Part shown: one piece after another, positions 27,533 through 36,674 of the stretch | Numbering within the stretch: position 1 is the stretch's first letter | Layout: every line of letters begins with the position of its first letter | Assembly: GCF_009664835.1 (NCBI RefSeq) | Contig: NZ_CP045929.1 | Coordinates: 4,712,001-4,776,000, forward strand | Direction: 5' to 3' | Source: Allosaccharopolyspora coralli | GTDB lineage: Bacteria > Actinomycetota > Actinomycetes > Mycobacteriales > Pseudonocardiaceae | Length of the DNA stretch: 64,000 nucleotides | Made by a program: the position numbers and the translations under genes | The notes under the pieces: model-generated | The model's input: only the letters and a program-made list of their open reading frames with translations | What the model was told of the DNA's origin: nothing | Database searches by the model: none

Positions 27533-27970
27533 CGTTCGATCCTATGTTCCGCCCGCCACCTGCACGGACCGTGTCCGGAAGTGGTCACGCCCGCTCGTGC
27601 GGGGCGAATCTCGCCGCAGCGTGGCGGTGACGAGAGTGTGAACGAACGGCAACAGTCGACCGGAATCGGTTCCGCGACCGTCCGAAGATCATCCATCGGA
27701 TGTCCATCCCTTTGACGACCTGCGGTTTTGGCTGATCGGAACGCACATTACGGTCGTGTCGAGAAGGCGTTGGAGCAGCGTTATCGCCGAAGGTTGCTTG
27801 TGTCGGGCCTCACCGATTCGCGTCTCCTCGTGTCACGATGACGGGGAGCGATCCGCACGCCTCGACCCCGGCAACCGGCCGAGACCACCCTTTCTCGACC
27901 GGGCCGTGGGCGAGGCTGCCGGTCCGCGCCGCCACAAGCGGCCGTGCCGGTTCCAGACGAGGAGATCCAC
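27533..27970. other. Divergent promoter region
   Basis: This 438-bp region lies between the dipeptidase gene and the dehydrogenase operon. No gene is supported. It must hold both promoters, and 27700-27790 is somewhat AT-richer. No clear operator was recognised, and there is no Lrp-type regulator gene here. Confidence 0.5.
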
Positions 27971-29182
27971 ATGTCGCCCGAACACTGGTCGCCACCCAGC
28001 CGACCGGACAGCGGCCAACCCGCCGCCGCCACAGCACAGCCCTCGAAGGACCAGGTCATCGCCGGTCTCAGGGCCACCAGCGAAGGAGGGGCGGACCTCG
28101 TCCAGCTCCTCACCCCGGAAGGCGAGCGAATCTCGCATCCGGACTTCGACCTGGACATCACCAGCGAGGAACTCCGCGGCCTGTACCGCGACATGGTGCT
28201 CGTGCGCCGCGCCGACCGCGAGGGCAACGCCCTGCAGCGCCAGGGCCAGCTCGGCATCTGGGTTCCGCTGCTCGGCCAGGAAGCCGCCCAGATCGGAGCG
28301 GGCCGCGCGTTGCGTCCCCAGGACATGGCGTTCCCGAGCTACCGGGAGCACGGCATCGCCTGGTGCCGGGGCATCGACCCCACCGGCGTGCTCGGCATCT
28401 TCCGCGGTACCGACCACGGCTCCTGGGATCCCCGCGAGACCGGCTTCCACCTGTACACGATCGTCATCGGCAACCAGTGCCTCAACGCCACCGGCTACGC
28501 GATGGGCCAGCGTTTCGAGGGCAAGGTCGGCGACGACAGCGGCGAAGCCACCATGGCGTTCTTCGGTGACGGCGCCACCAGCCAGGGCGACGTGCACGAG
28601 GCGATGGTGTGGTCGGCCGTCTACGACGCGCCGGTCGTGTTCTTCTGCCAGAACAACCAGTGGGCGATCTCCGAACCGCTGGAACGCCAGACCAGGGTGC
28701 CGATCTACCAGCGGGCCGGCGGCTACGGCTTCCCCGGCATCCGCGTCGACGGCAACGACGTACTCGCCAGCCTGGCCGTGTCCCGCTGGGCGCTGGACGA
28801 GGCCCGCCACGGCAACGGCCCCGTCCTCGTGGAGGCGTTCACCTACCGGATGGACGCGCACACCACCTCGGACGACCCCACGCGGTACCGCCTCAACGAC
28901 GAGATGGAGGCGTGGAAGCTCAAGGACCCGATCGAGCGGCTGCGGGTGCACATGGTGCGCGAGCAGATCGCCGACCAGGACTTCTTCGACGCGATCGACA
29001 CCGAGGCCGACGAGCTGGCCGCCCGGTTCCGCCAGTTCTGTTTCGACATGCCCGAGCCGCCACCGGAACGGATGTTCTCGCAGGTCTACGCCGAGGGCAG
29101 TCCCACGATCGACCGCCAGCGCGAGGAGTACCTGAGCTACCTCGACGGATTCGCCGACGCACACGAGGGGAGTGCTCACTGA
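27971..29182 (+). CDS. pdhA: 2-oxoacid (pyruvate / branched-chain) dehydrogenase E1 alpha subunit
   Basis: A 403-residue thiamine-diphosphate enzyme subunit. Seen: LGQEAAQIGAGRAL, FPSYREHG, and the ThDP-binding motif MAFFGDGATSQGDVHEAMV...QNNQWAIS (GDG-x20s-NN pattern) near 195-232. The phosphorylation-loop region YRMDAHTTSDDPTRY also matches E1 alpha. With E1 beta it decarboxylates a 2-oxoacid and passes the acyl group to lipoyl-E2. The ATG has a GAGGAG site; its stop overlaps the next start by 1 bp. Whether pyruvate or branched-chain oxoacids are preferred cannot be told by eye. Confidence 0.94.
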   Translation: MSPEHWSPPSRPDSGQPAAATAQPSKDQVIAGLRATSEGGADLVQLLTPEGERISHPDFDLDITSEELRGLYRDMVLVRRADREGNALQRQGQLGIWVPLLGQEAAQIGAGRALRPQDMAFPSYREHGIAWCRGIDPTGVLGIFRGTDHGSWDPRETGFHLYTIVIGNQCLNATGYAMGQRFEGKVGDDSGEATMAFFGDGATSQGDVHEAMVWSAVYDAPVVFFCQNNQWAISEPLERQTRVPIYQRAGGYGFPGIRVDGNDVLASLAVSRWALDEARHGNGPVLVEAFTYRMDAHTTSDDPTRYRLNDEMEAWKLKDPIERLRVHMVREQIADQDFFDAIDTEADELAARFRQFCFDMPEPPPERMFSQVYAEGSPTIDRQREEYLSYLDGFADAHEGSAH

Positions 29183-30201
29183 TGGCCGCACCCGCGATGG
29201 AACGCTCCAGCTCCGAAGCGTCGCCGACCCAGACGACCACGATCGCGAAGGGCCTGAACATGGGCCTGCGCGCGGCGATGGAAGCGGACCCGAAGGTCCT
29301 CGTGATGGGCGAGGACGTCGGCAAACTCGGTGGCGTCTTCCGCGTCACCGACGGGCTGCAGAAGGACTTCGGCGAGCACCGGGTGCTGGACACGCCGCTG
29401 GCCGAGTCCGGGATCATCGGCACCGCCGTGGGGCTCGCGATCCGCGGCTTCCGCCCGGTGTGCGAGATCCAGTTCGACGGGTTCATCTTCCCCGGCTTCG
29501 ATCAGATCGTCTCCCAGCTCGCGAAGCTGCATTTCCGCAGCCAGGGCAAGCTGGCGATGCCGATCGTGATCAGGGTTCCGTTCGGCGGCGGTATCGGTGC
29601 CGTCGAGCACCACTCGGAATCGCCGGAGTCGCTGTTCGCGCACGTCGCCGGACTCAAGGTCGTGTCCTGCTCGAACCCGGCCGACGCCTACTGGATGCTG
29701 CAGCAGGCCATCCAGTGCGACGACCCGGTGCTGTTCTTCGAACCGAAGCGGCGCTACTGGGAGAAGGGCGAGCTGGACCCGAACGCCGAACCGGCGCCGC
29801 TGTTCGACTCCCGCGTGCTCAAACCGGGCACCAGCGCCACGGTCGCCTCCTACGGGCCGATGGTGCGCACCTGCCTGGACGCGGCGAAGGCCGCCGGTGA
29901 GGACGGCAACGACCTCGAGGTGATCGACCTGCGTGCGTTGTCGCCGCTGAACCTCGACGCGGTGTACGAGTCGGTGCGCCGCACCGGACGGCTGGTCCTG
30001 GTCAGTGAGGCCCCCTCGGAGTCCTCGGTGACCTCGGAGATCGCCACCCGGGTCCAGCAGGACTGCTTCTACTCGCTCGAGGCCCCGGTGCTGCGCGTGA
30101 CCGGCTTCGACACCCCGTATCCGCCGAGCAAGTTGGAGGAGGGCTTCCTGCCCGATCTCGACCGGGTGCTCGACGCCGTCGACCGTGTTCTGGCCTTCTG
30201 A
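29182..30201 (+). CDS. 2-oxoacid dehydrogenase E1 beta subunit
   Basis: A 339-residue transketolase-like beta subunit. Seen: GLNMGLRAAMEADPKVLVMGEDVG near the start with the catalytic Glu region, DTPLAESGIIGTAVGLA, the E1-beta segment FPGFDQIVSQLAKLHFRSQG, and a C-terminal transketolase domain with EVIDLRALSPLN and LVLVSEAP. It starts at ATG 29182 (TGATG overlap with the alpha subunit), so the two are made in equal amounts. Confidence 0.95.
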   Translation: MAAPAMERSSSEASPTQTTTIAKGLNMGLRAAMEADPKVLVMGEDVGKLGGVFRVTDGLQKDFGEHRVLDTPLAESGIIGTAVGLAIRGFRPVCEIQFDGFIFPGFDQIVSQLAKLHFRSQGKLAMPIVIRVPFGGGIGAVEHHSESPESLFAHVAGLKVVSCSNPADAYWMLQQAIQCDDPVLFFEPKRRYWEKGELDPNAEPAPLFDSRVLKPGTSATVASYGPMVRTCLDAAKAAGEDGNDLEVIDLRALSPLNLDAVYESVRRTGRLVLVSEAPSESSVTSEIATRVQQDCFYSLEAPVLRVTGFDTPYPPSKLEEGFLPDLDRVLDAVDRVLAF

Positions 30202-30212
30202 GGGAGTCGTTG

Positions 30213-31625
30213 ATGCCGCAGTTCAAGCAGTTTCCGCTCCCCGACGTCGGCGAGGGCCTGACGGAGGCGGAGATCCTGGACTGGAAGGTCCAACCGGGCG
30301 ACACGGTCACGGTCAACCAGATCATCGTCGAGATCGAGACGGCGAAGGCGGCGGTGGAACTGCCGTGTCCCTTCGCGGGAGTGGTCAGCGAACTGCTCGC
30401 CGACGTCGGCCAGACCATCGAGGTCGGCGCGCCGTTCGTGACGCTGGACCTCGATCCGGACGGGGCCGGAGGCGCCCCGGCCGAGCAGGCACCCGAGTCC
30501 GCCGAAGCAGGCTCGGGCAGCGGCAAGATCGGCGAGGAGGGCGCCGACGGGCGCATCGCCACGCTGGTCGGCTACGGCCCCCGCACGACCGGCGCGAAGC
30601 GGCGGCCGCGGAAGGGGGCCACACCGGCGAACGCGAGTGCTGCCACGGCCCAGCAGGCCGTGCAGGGGGCGATGCAGCCGGAACCGGTCACGCCGCCGGC
30701 CCCGCCCGCCGAGCCTCCGCCCGCTCCCGCGTCGACCACGAACGGAGCCGATGCCGGTGGCCACGTGCCGCTGGCGAAACCACCCGTGCGCAAGCTCGCG
30801 AAGGACCTCGGGGTCGACCTGCGATCGTTGGCCGGGTCCGGCACGGGCGGGATCATCACCCGCGACGACGTGCAGACCGCCGCCAACGGGGCGTCGAGCG
30901 CTCCGGCCGCGACGGTCGACGGGAGCGCGCGGGAACATCGGGTGCCGATCAAGGGCGTCCGCAAGGCGACCGCGCAGGCGATGGTGGACAGCGCGTTCAC
31001 CGCGCCGCACGTCACGGAGTTCCTCACGGTCGACGTGACGCCGATGATGGAGCTGCGGGAGCGACTCAAGACGCACCCCGAGTTCCGCAGCGTCAAGGTC
31101 ACGCCGTTGGCGTTCGCCGCGAAGGCCGTGTGCATGGCGGCGCGCCGCACCCCGGACGTCAACGCCACCTGGGACGAGCAGGCGGGCGAGATCGTCTTCA
31201 AGGACTACGTGCACCTGGGCATCGCGGCGGCCACGCCGCGCGGCCTCATCGTGCCGAAGGTCCGCGACGCCGATCAGATGTCGCTGAAGGAGCTCGCCGG
31301 GTCGTTGGAAGGCCTGGTCACGACGGCGCGGGACGGTAAGACCGCGCCCGCCGACATGGCGAACGGGACGATCACCATCACCAACGTCGGCGTGTTCGGC
31401 GTGGACACCGGGACTCCGATCCTCAACCCGGGGGAGTCGGCGATCCTCGCGTTCGGCGCGATCCGGGACATGCCGTGGGTCGTCGACGGTGAGGTCGTGC
31501 CCCGCAAGGTCTGCCAGCTCGCGTTGAGTTTCGACCACCGGGTGGTGGACGGTCAGCAGGGTTCGCAGTTCCTCGCGGACGTGGGCGCACTGCTCGCCGA
31601 CCCGAGCATGGCCATCACGTACTGA
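30213..31625 (+). CDS. 2-oxoacid dehydrogenase E2 (dihydrolipoyl acyltransferase)
   Basis: A 470-residue acyltransferase core of the complex. Domains: lipoyl domain 1-80 with the lipoylated Lys in EIETAKAAVELP; a long Ala/Pro linker about 90-185; peripheral-subunit binding domain about 190-225 (VRKLAKDLGVDLRSL, GTGGIITRDDV); catalytic domain from about 245 with the active-site SFDHRVVDGQQGSQF near the C-terminus. There is a single lipoyl domain. It starts 12 nt after E1 beta. No E3 gene follows, so the dihydrolipoamide dehydrogenase is encoded elsewhere. Confidence 0.95.
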   Translation: MPQFKQFPLPDVGEGLTEAEILDWKVQPGDTVTVNQIIVEIETAKAAVELPCPFAGVVSELLADVGQTIEVGAPFVTLDLDPDGAGGAPAEQAPESAEAGSGSGKIGEEGADGRIATLVGYGPRTTGAKRRPRKGATPANASAATAQQAVQGAMQPEPVTPPAPPAEPPPAPASTTNGADAGGHVPLAKPPVRKLAKDLGVDLRSLAGSGTGGIITRDDVQTAANGASSAPAATVDGSAREHRVPIKGVRKATAQAMVDSAFTAPHVTEFLTVDVTPMMELRERLKTHPEFRSVKVTPLAFAAKAVCMAARRTPDVNATWDEQAGEIVFKDYVHLGIAAATPRGLIVPKVRDADQMSLKELAGSLEGLVTTARDGKTAPADMANGTITITNVGVFGVDTGTPILNPGESAILAFGAIRDMPWVVDGEVVPRKVCQLALSFDHRVVDGQQGSQFLADVGALLADPSMAITY

Positions 31626-31638
31626 AGCACCCGAGCCG

Positions 31639-31682
31639 CACGAACGGCGGTCCCACCCACCCGGGAGGGACCGCCGTTCGTG
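31639..31682. terminator. Terminator of the dehydrogenase operon
   Basis: Perfect 16-bp stem CACGAACGGCGGTCCC / GGGACCGCCGTTCGTG with a 12-nt loop, 13 nt after the E2 stop. It has no strong U-tract. Palindrome P1c follows 13 nt later. Confidence 0.8.
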
Positions 31683-31695
31683 TGTCCGAGATGGA

Positions 31696-31742
31696 GCGAA
31701 CGGCACTTTCGCCTCACGAGACGAGGCGAAAGTGCCGTTCGC
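31696..31742. repeat. Palindrome P1c
   Basis: Arms GCGAACGGCACTTTCGCCTC and GAGGCGAAAGTGCCGTTCGC are perfect complements. It lies between the dehydrogenase operon terminator and element B1, so three stacked stem-loops separate two convergent transcription units. Confidence 0.78.
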
Positions 31743-31754
31743 CCGGTGCTCAGG

Positions 31755-31966
31755 CGCATTTGGGAACGGGCTTTTGTGCCCGTAGGGCACGGTCATGCGT
31801 GATCAGCCTCGACAGGGTGAGGAGCTCCGTCGTTCGGAGTTCGTGCCTCGCAAGGCAGGGGTTCTCGCCGCGTACGCGTGGTACTCAAGAGGACCCCACC
31901 CAACGCCGCGAGGGGCGAACTGGGGCGGCGGTACCGGACCACCCACCCAGGTTCCAAAAACGCCTT
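31755..31966. repeat. Structured 3' element B1
   Basis: Core 31836-31922: outer arms resembling AGTTCGTGCCTCGC and GCGAGGGGCGAACT, second stem GGGGTTCTC / GAGGACCCC, inner GTAC/GTAC hairpin, organised like family A. The distal tail holds GTGCCCGTAGGGCAC. A C-rich plus-strand leader (CCGGACCACCCACCCAGG) leads to the stop codon of the minus-strand oxidoreductase gene. Confidence 0.75.
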
Positions 31967-31967
31967 C

Positions 31968-32438
31968 TCAGGCGCGGGTGAAGACGGTGACACCGGAGCC
32001 GGGGCGCCAGCGGGAGATGACCAGATGCGTCTCGTCGTCGGACACGCGGGTGAGCACGGCTTCGGCGAGGTCGAGGCGGAAGAAGTGCGAGTCCTCGGAG
32101 ACCTCCGCGGTCCCGGTGAGCGAGCGCAGCTCCGCGACATCGACGATCTCGACCGCGCGACCGGAGAGCTTCGCGTCCCCGCCGCTCATCGACTCGTCGC
32201 CCGGGTTGGCGTGCAACGCGAACCGCGCATCCCGCTGCAGATCGCGCGCTTTCCGCGCCCCCGGCATCGAACCGATCGTCAATTCCGGCCCGCGCCAGCT
32301 CACCTCACTCCCGCTGACTCGCGGTGAGCCGTCGCGTCGCACTGTCGCCAACACGTGATGCTTCGCCGCACGCAGCCGCACGGCGATCGCGTCGGCCAAC
32401 GCTGGTGACTCCTCGTGGAACTGGCCCCAGGTGGTCAT
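31968..32438 (-). CDS. Pyridoxamine 5'-phosphate oxidase / F420-type family protein
   Basis: A 156-residue split-barrel flavin- or F420-binding protein. Seen: the N-terminal helix EESPALADAIAVRLRAAKHHVLATVRRDGSPRVSG, a family hallmark, then ELTIGSMPGARKARDLQRDARFALH (cofactor phosphate contact), and a C-terminal strand THLVISRWRPGSG. Members oxidise or reduce small molecules with FMN or F420; which one is used here is not decidable from sequence reading. The ATG at 32438 is the family-like start. It ends against element B1. Confidence 0.88.
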   Translation of the reverse strand: MTTWGQFHEESPALADAIAVRLRAAKHHVLATVRRDGSPRVSGSEVSWRGPELTIGSMPGARKARDLQRDARFALHANPGDESMSGGDAKLSGRAVEIVDVAELRSLTGTAEVSEDSHFFRLDLAEAVLTRVSDDETHLVISRWRPGSGVTVFTRA

Positions 32439-32487
32439 GAGGGTCAGTCTCACACCGAGCACCGACAACTCCCCCGGACCGGATGGA

Positions 32488-32534
32488 GCGAACGGCACTT
32501 TCGCCTCGTCTGACGAGGTGAAAGTGCCGTTCGC
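32488..32534. repeat. Palindrome P1d
   Basis: Arms GCGAACGGCACTTTCGCCTC and GAGGTGAAAGTGCCGTTCGC (one G-T substitution) around GTCTGAC. It lies 3' of the Ser/Ala-rich protein gene and 5' of the oxidoreductase gene, both on the minus strand. Confidence 0.75.
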
Positions 32535-32602
32535 CTCACGAATTCCGGGTCGCCTCGGAGGCCGGTCGGGGGTGCGAGGTCCGAGGCACCGAGGTGGTGG
32601 GC

Positions 32603-32995
32603 TCAGGGCTCCTTGCGGCGACGGCCACCGGAGGACTGGGAACCGCTCGATGGGGTGGCCGAGGACGGGGTGGCTGGGGTTTCTGCAGGCGAGGACCCTG
32701 ATGCCGGGGTTTCCGTAGCCGAGGACTCGGTAGCCGAGGACTGGGTGTCGTCGGCAGACTCCTCGGCGGACGTGCTCTGCGCCGCCTTGGCGCCCGGGCC
32801 CTTCGCCGCCTTCGAAGCCTTGGAGCGGGACTTCGGCTTCGACGCGGCGGCTTCTGTCGAGGCCGCCTCCACGTCGGTGGGGAAGTCGAACTCGTGCCAG
32901 TCGAAGTCGTGGATGGTGATCTCCGGCAGCTCTCCGAGTTCCTCGTTGAGCTGTCCGAAGATGGGGGTACCTGGATCAGACGTGGTCTTGCTCAC
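32603..32995 (-). CDS. Ser/Ala/Thr-rich low-complexity protein
   Basis: About 130 residues. The first 45 (TTSDPGTPIFGQLNEELGEL and ITIHDFDWHEFDFPTD) look ordered. Then follow a Lys/Ala-rich basic stretch (SKPKSRSKASKAAKGPGAKA) and a long Ser/Ala/Pro/Thr tail with repeated SSATES/SSATPSS units ending GGRRRKEP. The basic stretch could bind DNA or cell-wall polymers, but no family is recognised. The GTG at 32995 has a GGAGGG site 8 nt upstream; a frame to 33055 is less likely. Confidence 0.65.
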   Translation of the reverse strand: MSKTTSDPGTPIFGQLNEELGELPEITIHDFDWHEFDFPTDVEAASTEAAASKPKSRSKASKAAKGPGAKAAQSTSAEESADDTQSSATESSATETPASGSSPAETPATPSSATPSSGSQSSGGRRRKEP

Positions 32996-33374
32996 CGCTT
33001 CGCCCTCCCTTTCACTTTCGAAGCCGTGCTCGGCGCGCCCCGGTCCGATGCCCACCTGCGGACAGGTCGATCACCCGACGCCGCGTTGATGATGAGACCC
33101 GCTCGACCGTGGTTACTGACGCGTTCAGCAGCCGATTTCATCCTTTCGAGTTATCCGCACCGGCTGTCCGGCGTCCCACGCCTCCCACAAGCGCTCACGC
33201 ACAACACCCGACGCGACTCCCGGTCATGGTGACCCGGGACGCGACAACAGACACCACCAATACGAAATTCCACGGCGTGGCACTCGCCACGTTCGCTCCG
33301 GCACGCGGCCCGAGCCGCCCACGCCTGATCGCGTGCTGAACTAACCTGGCCGCACCCTGAGTACGAGAGGCCCG
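32996..33374. other. Intergenic region upstream of the TetR gene
   Basis: No supported gene. This divergent region of 379 bp should carry the promoters of the Ser/Ala-rich protein and the TetR regulator. I saw no copy of the fabG4/fadE5 inverted-repeat operator in it. Confidence 0.5.
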
Positions 33375-34043
33375 ATGCAGCCCGACCAGCACTCGCGCCC
33401 CACCGGGCGCACGAAGTCCCGGCGACTTCCGCGTGCCGTCCGCGAACGACAGATTCTCGACGCGGCCGTGGAAGTCTTCGCCGAGCGCGGCTTCCACCCG
33501 GCGTCCATGGACGAGATCTCCGAGACGGCGGGCATCTCGAAGCCCATGATCTACGCCTACCTGGGCTCCAAGGACGAGCTGTTCCTCGAGTGTCTGCGCC
33601 GCGAGGCCGCCCGGCTCATCGACGCCATCGGCGAAGCCGTCGACCCGGAGCTCGGCCCGGACGAGCAACTCTGGCGCGGACTTCAGCAGTTCTTCGCCTA
33701 CGTCAACGAGCACCGCACGAGCTGGGCAGTGCTGCACCGGCAGGCGAGCAGCCAGGGCGAGCCGTTCTCCCAGGAGCTGGCCACGTTCCGCAGCAGGGCC
33801 ATGGGCCTCATCTCCACCCTGCTCGCCAGGGCCACCGTCGACTCGCAGACACCGATGACCTCCGAACAGCTCGAACCGTTCGCGTCCGCGCTCGTCGGGG
33901 CGTGCGAGTCACTCATCGACTGGTGGATCGAGCACCCCGAGCACACCGCCGACGGCATGGCGATGCGGGTCATGAACCTGACCTGGATGGGGTTCGGCGA
34001 CCTCATCGCGGGGCGAACCTGGTCCCCGGCCGAGCCGTCGTGA
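33375..34043 (+). CDS. TetR-family transcriptional regulator
   Basis: A 222-residue repressor-type protein. The N-terminal TetR helix-turn-helix is clear: RERQILDAAVEVFAERGFH, ASMDEISETAGISKPMIYAY, LGSKDELFLECL. The C-terminal ligand domain is helical with several Trp residues. It lies next to the htdX-fabG4/fadA2 cluster; in M. tuberculosis a TetR gene (Rv0238) also sits near that cluster. It is therefore a candidate reader of the shared inverted repeats at 36574 and 50327/50351. That link is inference. Confidence 0.93.
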   Translation: MQPDQHSRPTGRTKSRRLPRAVRERQILDAAVEVFAERGFHPASMDEISETAGISKPMIYAYLGSKDELFLECLRREAARLIDAIGEAVDPELGPDEQLWRGLQQFFAYVNEHRTSWAVLHRQASSQGEPFSQELATFRSRAMGLISTLLARATVDSQTPMTSEQLEPFASALVGACESLIDWWIEHPEHTADGMAMRVMNLTWMGFGDLIAGRTWSPAEPS

Positions 34044-34087
34044 GGGCGGCTCGGCCGGGCAGCTCCCACAGCCGTGCTCAGAGGTTG

Positions 34088-34287
34088 CGCGGATCTGCCA
34101 TCAGGCACACCGCGCCGCCAGTGTTTCCGCCGCCTACGCGGACCGGCCCCCGGCGGGTTCTCACCTCGTGGCCGGCGAGGACAGCGTCGACGTGGCGTAG
34201 GGCGCTACTCGATGTCGACGATCCCGCAGCCGGCCGCGAGGTGAGGTTCCGCCACCCAACCACCCACGCAGACCAACCCGCACACCC
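34088..34287. repeat. Structured 3' element A3
   Basis: Outer stem CACCTCGTGGCCGGC (34162-34176) / GCCGGCCGCGAGGTG (34229-34243), second stem GTCGAC/GTCGAC, inner GTAG/CTAC. Compared with A2, both arms changed together (CTGGC/GCCAG to CCGGC/GCCGG). The G-rich leader starts about 2 nt after the stop of the hydratase gene. The distal 75 bp is shared with A2. Confidence 0.83.
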
Positions 34288-34289
34288 GT

Positions 34290-35135
34290 TCAGATCGCCC
34301 TGATCGCCCCTTGTAGGTGCGCCTTGCCGGACCGGGAGTGCAGCGCCACGTCCCAGCCCTGGTGCTGCTTGACGGCGGTGAACTCGGCCGTGGAGGGCAA
34401 CAGCACGGGCTTACGGAACTCCACCGACACCGTGAACGCCTCCGGCAACCGACCTTCCAGCGCGGCGATACTGCGGGCCTTCGACCACATGCCGTGGGCG
34501 ATGGCCTTGGGGAAACCGAACGCCTTCGCGGGCAACGCGTGCATGTGGATCGGGTTGCTGTCCCCGGACACCGCCGCGTACGAGCGCCCGAGATCGGCGG
34601 GCAGCCGCCAGCGAGCCGTCGGCGACCCGGCCTCCACCTCGGCCACCGGCTCGGGACGCGGCGCGGACGGGTCCGACTTGCCGCGCCGAAGGTAGGTACT
34701 CGCCTCCCGCCACACGAGCTCGTCGCCGACGTAGGTCTCGGTGACCATGTCGAACTGCTTACCCTTCGGGTGCGGGCGCAACCCCGCCGCGTACACGCGC
34801 TGGTCGAACGTGTCGGTCACCAGCACCGGCCGGTACTGGGTGATCTCGTTCGCCACGTGCACCAACCCGACCAGCGGGAACGGGAACCCGGTGTCGGTCA
34901 TGAGGCGGACCGCCATGCCGAACGAGGGCATGTGCGGATACGTGACCGGCAGCTCGTCGCGCAGACCGAACCCGCACACCCGGTTGTAGGCGGCCAGGTG
35001 CTCGCGGTCGACGGTGACGTCGCGCCGCACGTACTCGGCGTCCGGCAGCGCGTCCCCGCCCCGGCGGGTCGGGCCCGTCACGGCGGCCTTGAGGTAGAGC
35101 GAGGGCAGATGGGGCGCTTCGGTGATCTCCGGCAT
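34290..35135 (-). CDS. htdX: MaoC-like 3-hydroxyacyl thioester dehydratase (HtdX-type)
   Basis: A 281-residue double-hotdog hydratase/dehydratase. Seen: the hydratase-2 motif AVSGDSNPIHMHALPAKAFG followed by AIAHGMWS near 205-235 with catalytic Asp and His, and a first hotdog with ITQYRPVLVTDTFDQRV. It dehydrates 3-hydroxyacyl-CoA/ACP to the enoyl form. It lies 1 nt after the fabG4 stop, the same order as M. tuberculosis Rv0241c-Rv0242c. The symbol rests on that order and on length (Rv0241c about 280 aa). Confidence 0.9.
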   Translation of the reverse strand: MPEITEAPHLPSLYLKAAVTGPTRRGGDALPDAEYVRRDVTVDREHLAAYNRVCGFGLRDELPVTYPHMPSFGMAVRLMTDTGFPFPLVGLVHVANEITQYRPVLVTDTFDQRVYAAGLRPHPKGKQFDMVTETYVGDELVWREASTYLRRGKSDPSAPRPEPVAEVEAGSPTARWRLPADLGRSYAAVSGDSNPIHMHALPAKAFGFPKAIAHGMWSKARSIAALEGRLPEAFTVSVEFRKPVLLPSTAEFTAVKQHQGWDVALHSRSGKAHLQGAIRAI

Positions 35136-35136
35136 G

Positions 35137-36474
35137 TCAGGCTCCGAGCAGGCTCTGGCCGCAGACGCGGACCACGTTGCCGTTGACGCCCGAGGACGCC
35201 GGGTTCGCGTAGAAGGCGATCGTCTCCGCGACGTCGACCGGCAGACCTCCCTGGGAGAGGCTGTTCATCCGCCGTCCCGCCTCGCGGATCATGAACGGCA
35301 CCACGGCGGTCATCTTCGTCTCGATGAATCCGGGGGCGACTGCGTTGATGGTCACGCCCTTCTTCGCCGCTTCCGGCGCCAGTCCTTGCACGTGGCCGAT
35401 GACCCCGGCCTTCGACGCCGCGTAGTTCGTCTGGCCCATGTTGCCCGCGATGCCGCTGATCGAGGCTACGCCGATGAGCCTGCCGCCCTTGCGCAGCGGC
35501 GACTTCGGCTTCAGCAGCGCGGCGTTGATGTTCTCCTGCGCGGTCAGGTTCACCGCCAGCACCGGGTCCCAGTGCTTCTCGCTCATCCGGCCGAGCGTCT
35601 TGTCCCGGGTGATGCCTGCGTTGTGCACGACGATGTCGAGGCCGCCGTGGCGTTCCTTGACGTAATCGATGATCTTCTTCGGCGCGTCGTCCGCGGTGAT
35701 GTCGAGCTGCAGCGTGGAGCCGCCGACACTGTTGGCGACCTTGCGCAGATCGTCGCCCTGTGCGGGCACGTCCAGGCAGATGACGTGCGCGCCGTCGCGT
35801 CCGAGGGTCTCGGCGATCGACGCGCCGATCCCTCGCGACGCGCCGGTGACCAGCGCGACCTTGTCGGCGAGCGGCTTCGACCAGTCCACGTCGGGCACGT
35901 CCGCGGCGCCGACCCGCACGACCTGGCCGGAGACGAACGCCGATTTCGCCGACAGCAGGAACCGCAGCGTGGAGCTCACCGCGTCCTCCGCGCCACGCGC
36001 GACGTGGACGAGCTGGACGGTCGCGCCGCGCTTGAGCTCCTTGCCGACCGAGCGGGTGAAGCCCTCCAGTGCGCGCTGGGCGGTGCGCTCGCGCAGGTCG
36101 GTGATCTCGTCGGGCGGGGTGCCGATGACGACGACGCGTCCGCAGGTGTCGAGCTGGCGGAGGGCACCGGCGAAGAACTCCCGCAGCGCGCTGAGCTGCT
36201 CGCTACCGGTCAGACCGGTAGCGTCGAAGACGAGTGCGGAGTAGCGCTCGCCCTCGGCGTGCACGTCGCGAACCTGTGCGTGAGCCTGCTTGAGGGTGGA
36301 GTGCACGGCGTCGACGACCCGCGAGCCGGAAGCGGAGCCGACCAGCACCGGCCCGGAGACGACCGGGTCGCCTGGCTTGTGGCGGCGCAGGTTGACCGGG
36401 GCAGGCAGGCCCAGGCGCTTGGCCACCTCCTTTCCGAAGCCGGAGGTGACGAACTGTTGGTACCTGTCAGTCAT
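35137..36474 (-). CDS. fabG4: High-molecular-weight 3-oxoacyl reductase (FabG4-type)
   Basis: A 445-residue two-domain SDR. The N-terminal flavodoxin-like part (about 1-200) lacks a full cofactor motif. The C-terminal ketoreductase has VALVTGASRGIGASIAETLG, VHNAGITRD (NNAG variant), VASISGIAGNMGQTNYAASK with Ser-Tyr-Lys, and APGFIETKMT. HMw FabG proteins prefer NADH and reduce 3-oxoacyl-CoA. It is divergent from the thiolase gene with a shared operator between, and upstream of htdX in the same operon. The ATG at 36474 gives the family start. Confidence 0.94.
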   Translation of the reverse strand: MTDRYQQFVTSGFGKEVAKRLGLPAPVNLRRHKPGDPVVSGPVLVGSASGSRVVDAVHSTLKQAHAQVRDVHAEGERYSALVFDATGLTGSEQLSALREFFAGALRQLDTCGRVVVIGTPPDEITDLRERTAQRALEGFTRSVGKELKRGATVQLVHVARGAEDAVSSTLRFLLSAKSAFVSGQVVRVGAADVPDVDWSKPLADKVALVTGASRGIGASIAETLGRDGAHVICLDVPAQGDDLRKVANSVGGSTLQLDITADDAPKKIIDYVKERHGGLDIVVHNAGITRDKTLGRMSEKHWDPVLAVNLTAQENINAALLKPKSPLRKGGRLIGVASISGIAGNMGQTNYAASKAGVIGHVQGLAPEAAKKGVTINAVAPGFIETKMTAVVPFMIREAGRRMNSLSQGGLPVDVAETIAFYANPASSGVNGNVVRVCGQSLLGA

Positions 36475-36573
36475 GGACGCTCCCGTGTTCTGGCGTGACC
36501 GTGGGTTCCGGCGCGCGCACCCTCGACCCTGCCGCGGTCGATGTGTCCTCACGCACGTGGCTCGACGGATAAG

Positions 36574-36588
36574 CTACCCGTCGGTAGG
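36574..36588. promoter_or_regulatory. Inverted-repeat operator in the fabG4/fadA2 divergent promoter
   Basis: CTACC-CGTC-GGTAG is a perfect inverted repeat of TetR-operator size in the 200-bp region shared by the two divergent genes. Related sites TTACTCGTCGGTAA and TTACTTGACGGTAA precede the fadE5-type gene. Coordinated control by one TetR protein is inferred. Confidence 0.6.
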
Positions 36589-36674
36589 TTATCCTGACGA
36601 ACACGGCCGGACCACTCCCGGCCGTTCCTGAGAACACCACCGTCCCAGCCCATCGGGCAGTGAGGGAGTCGGGC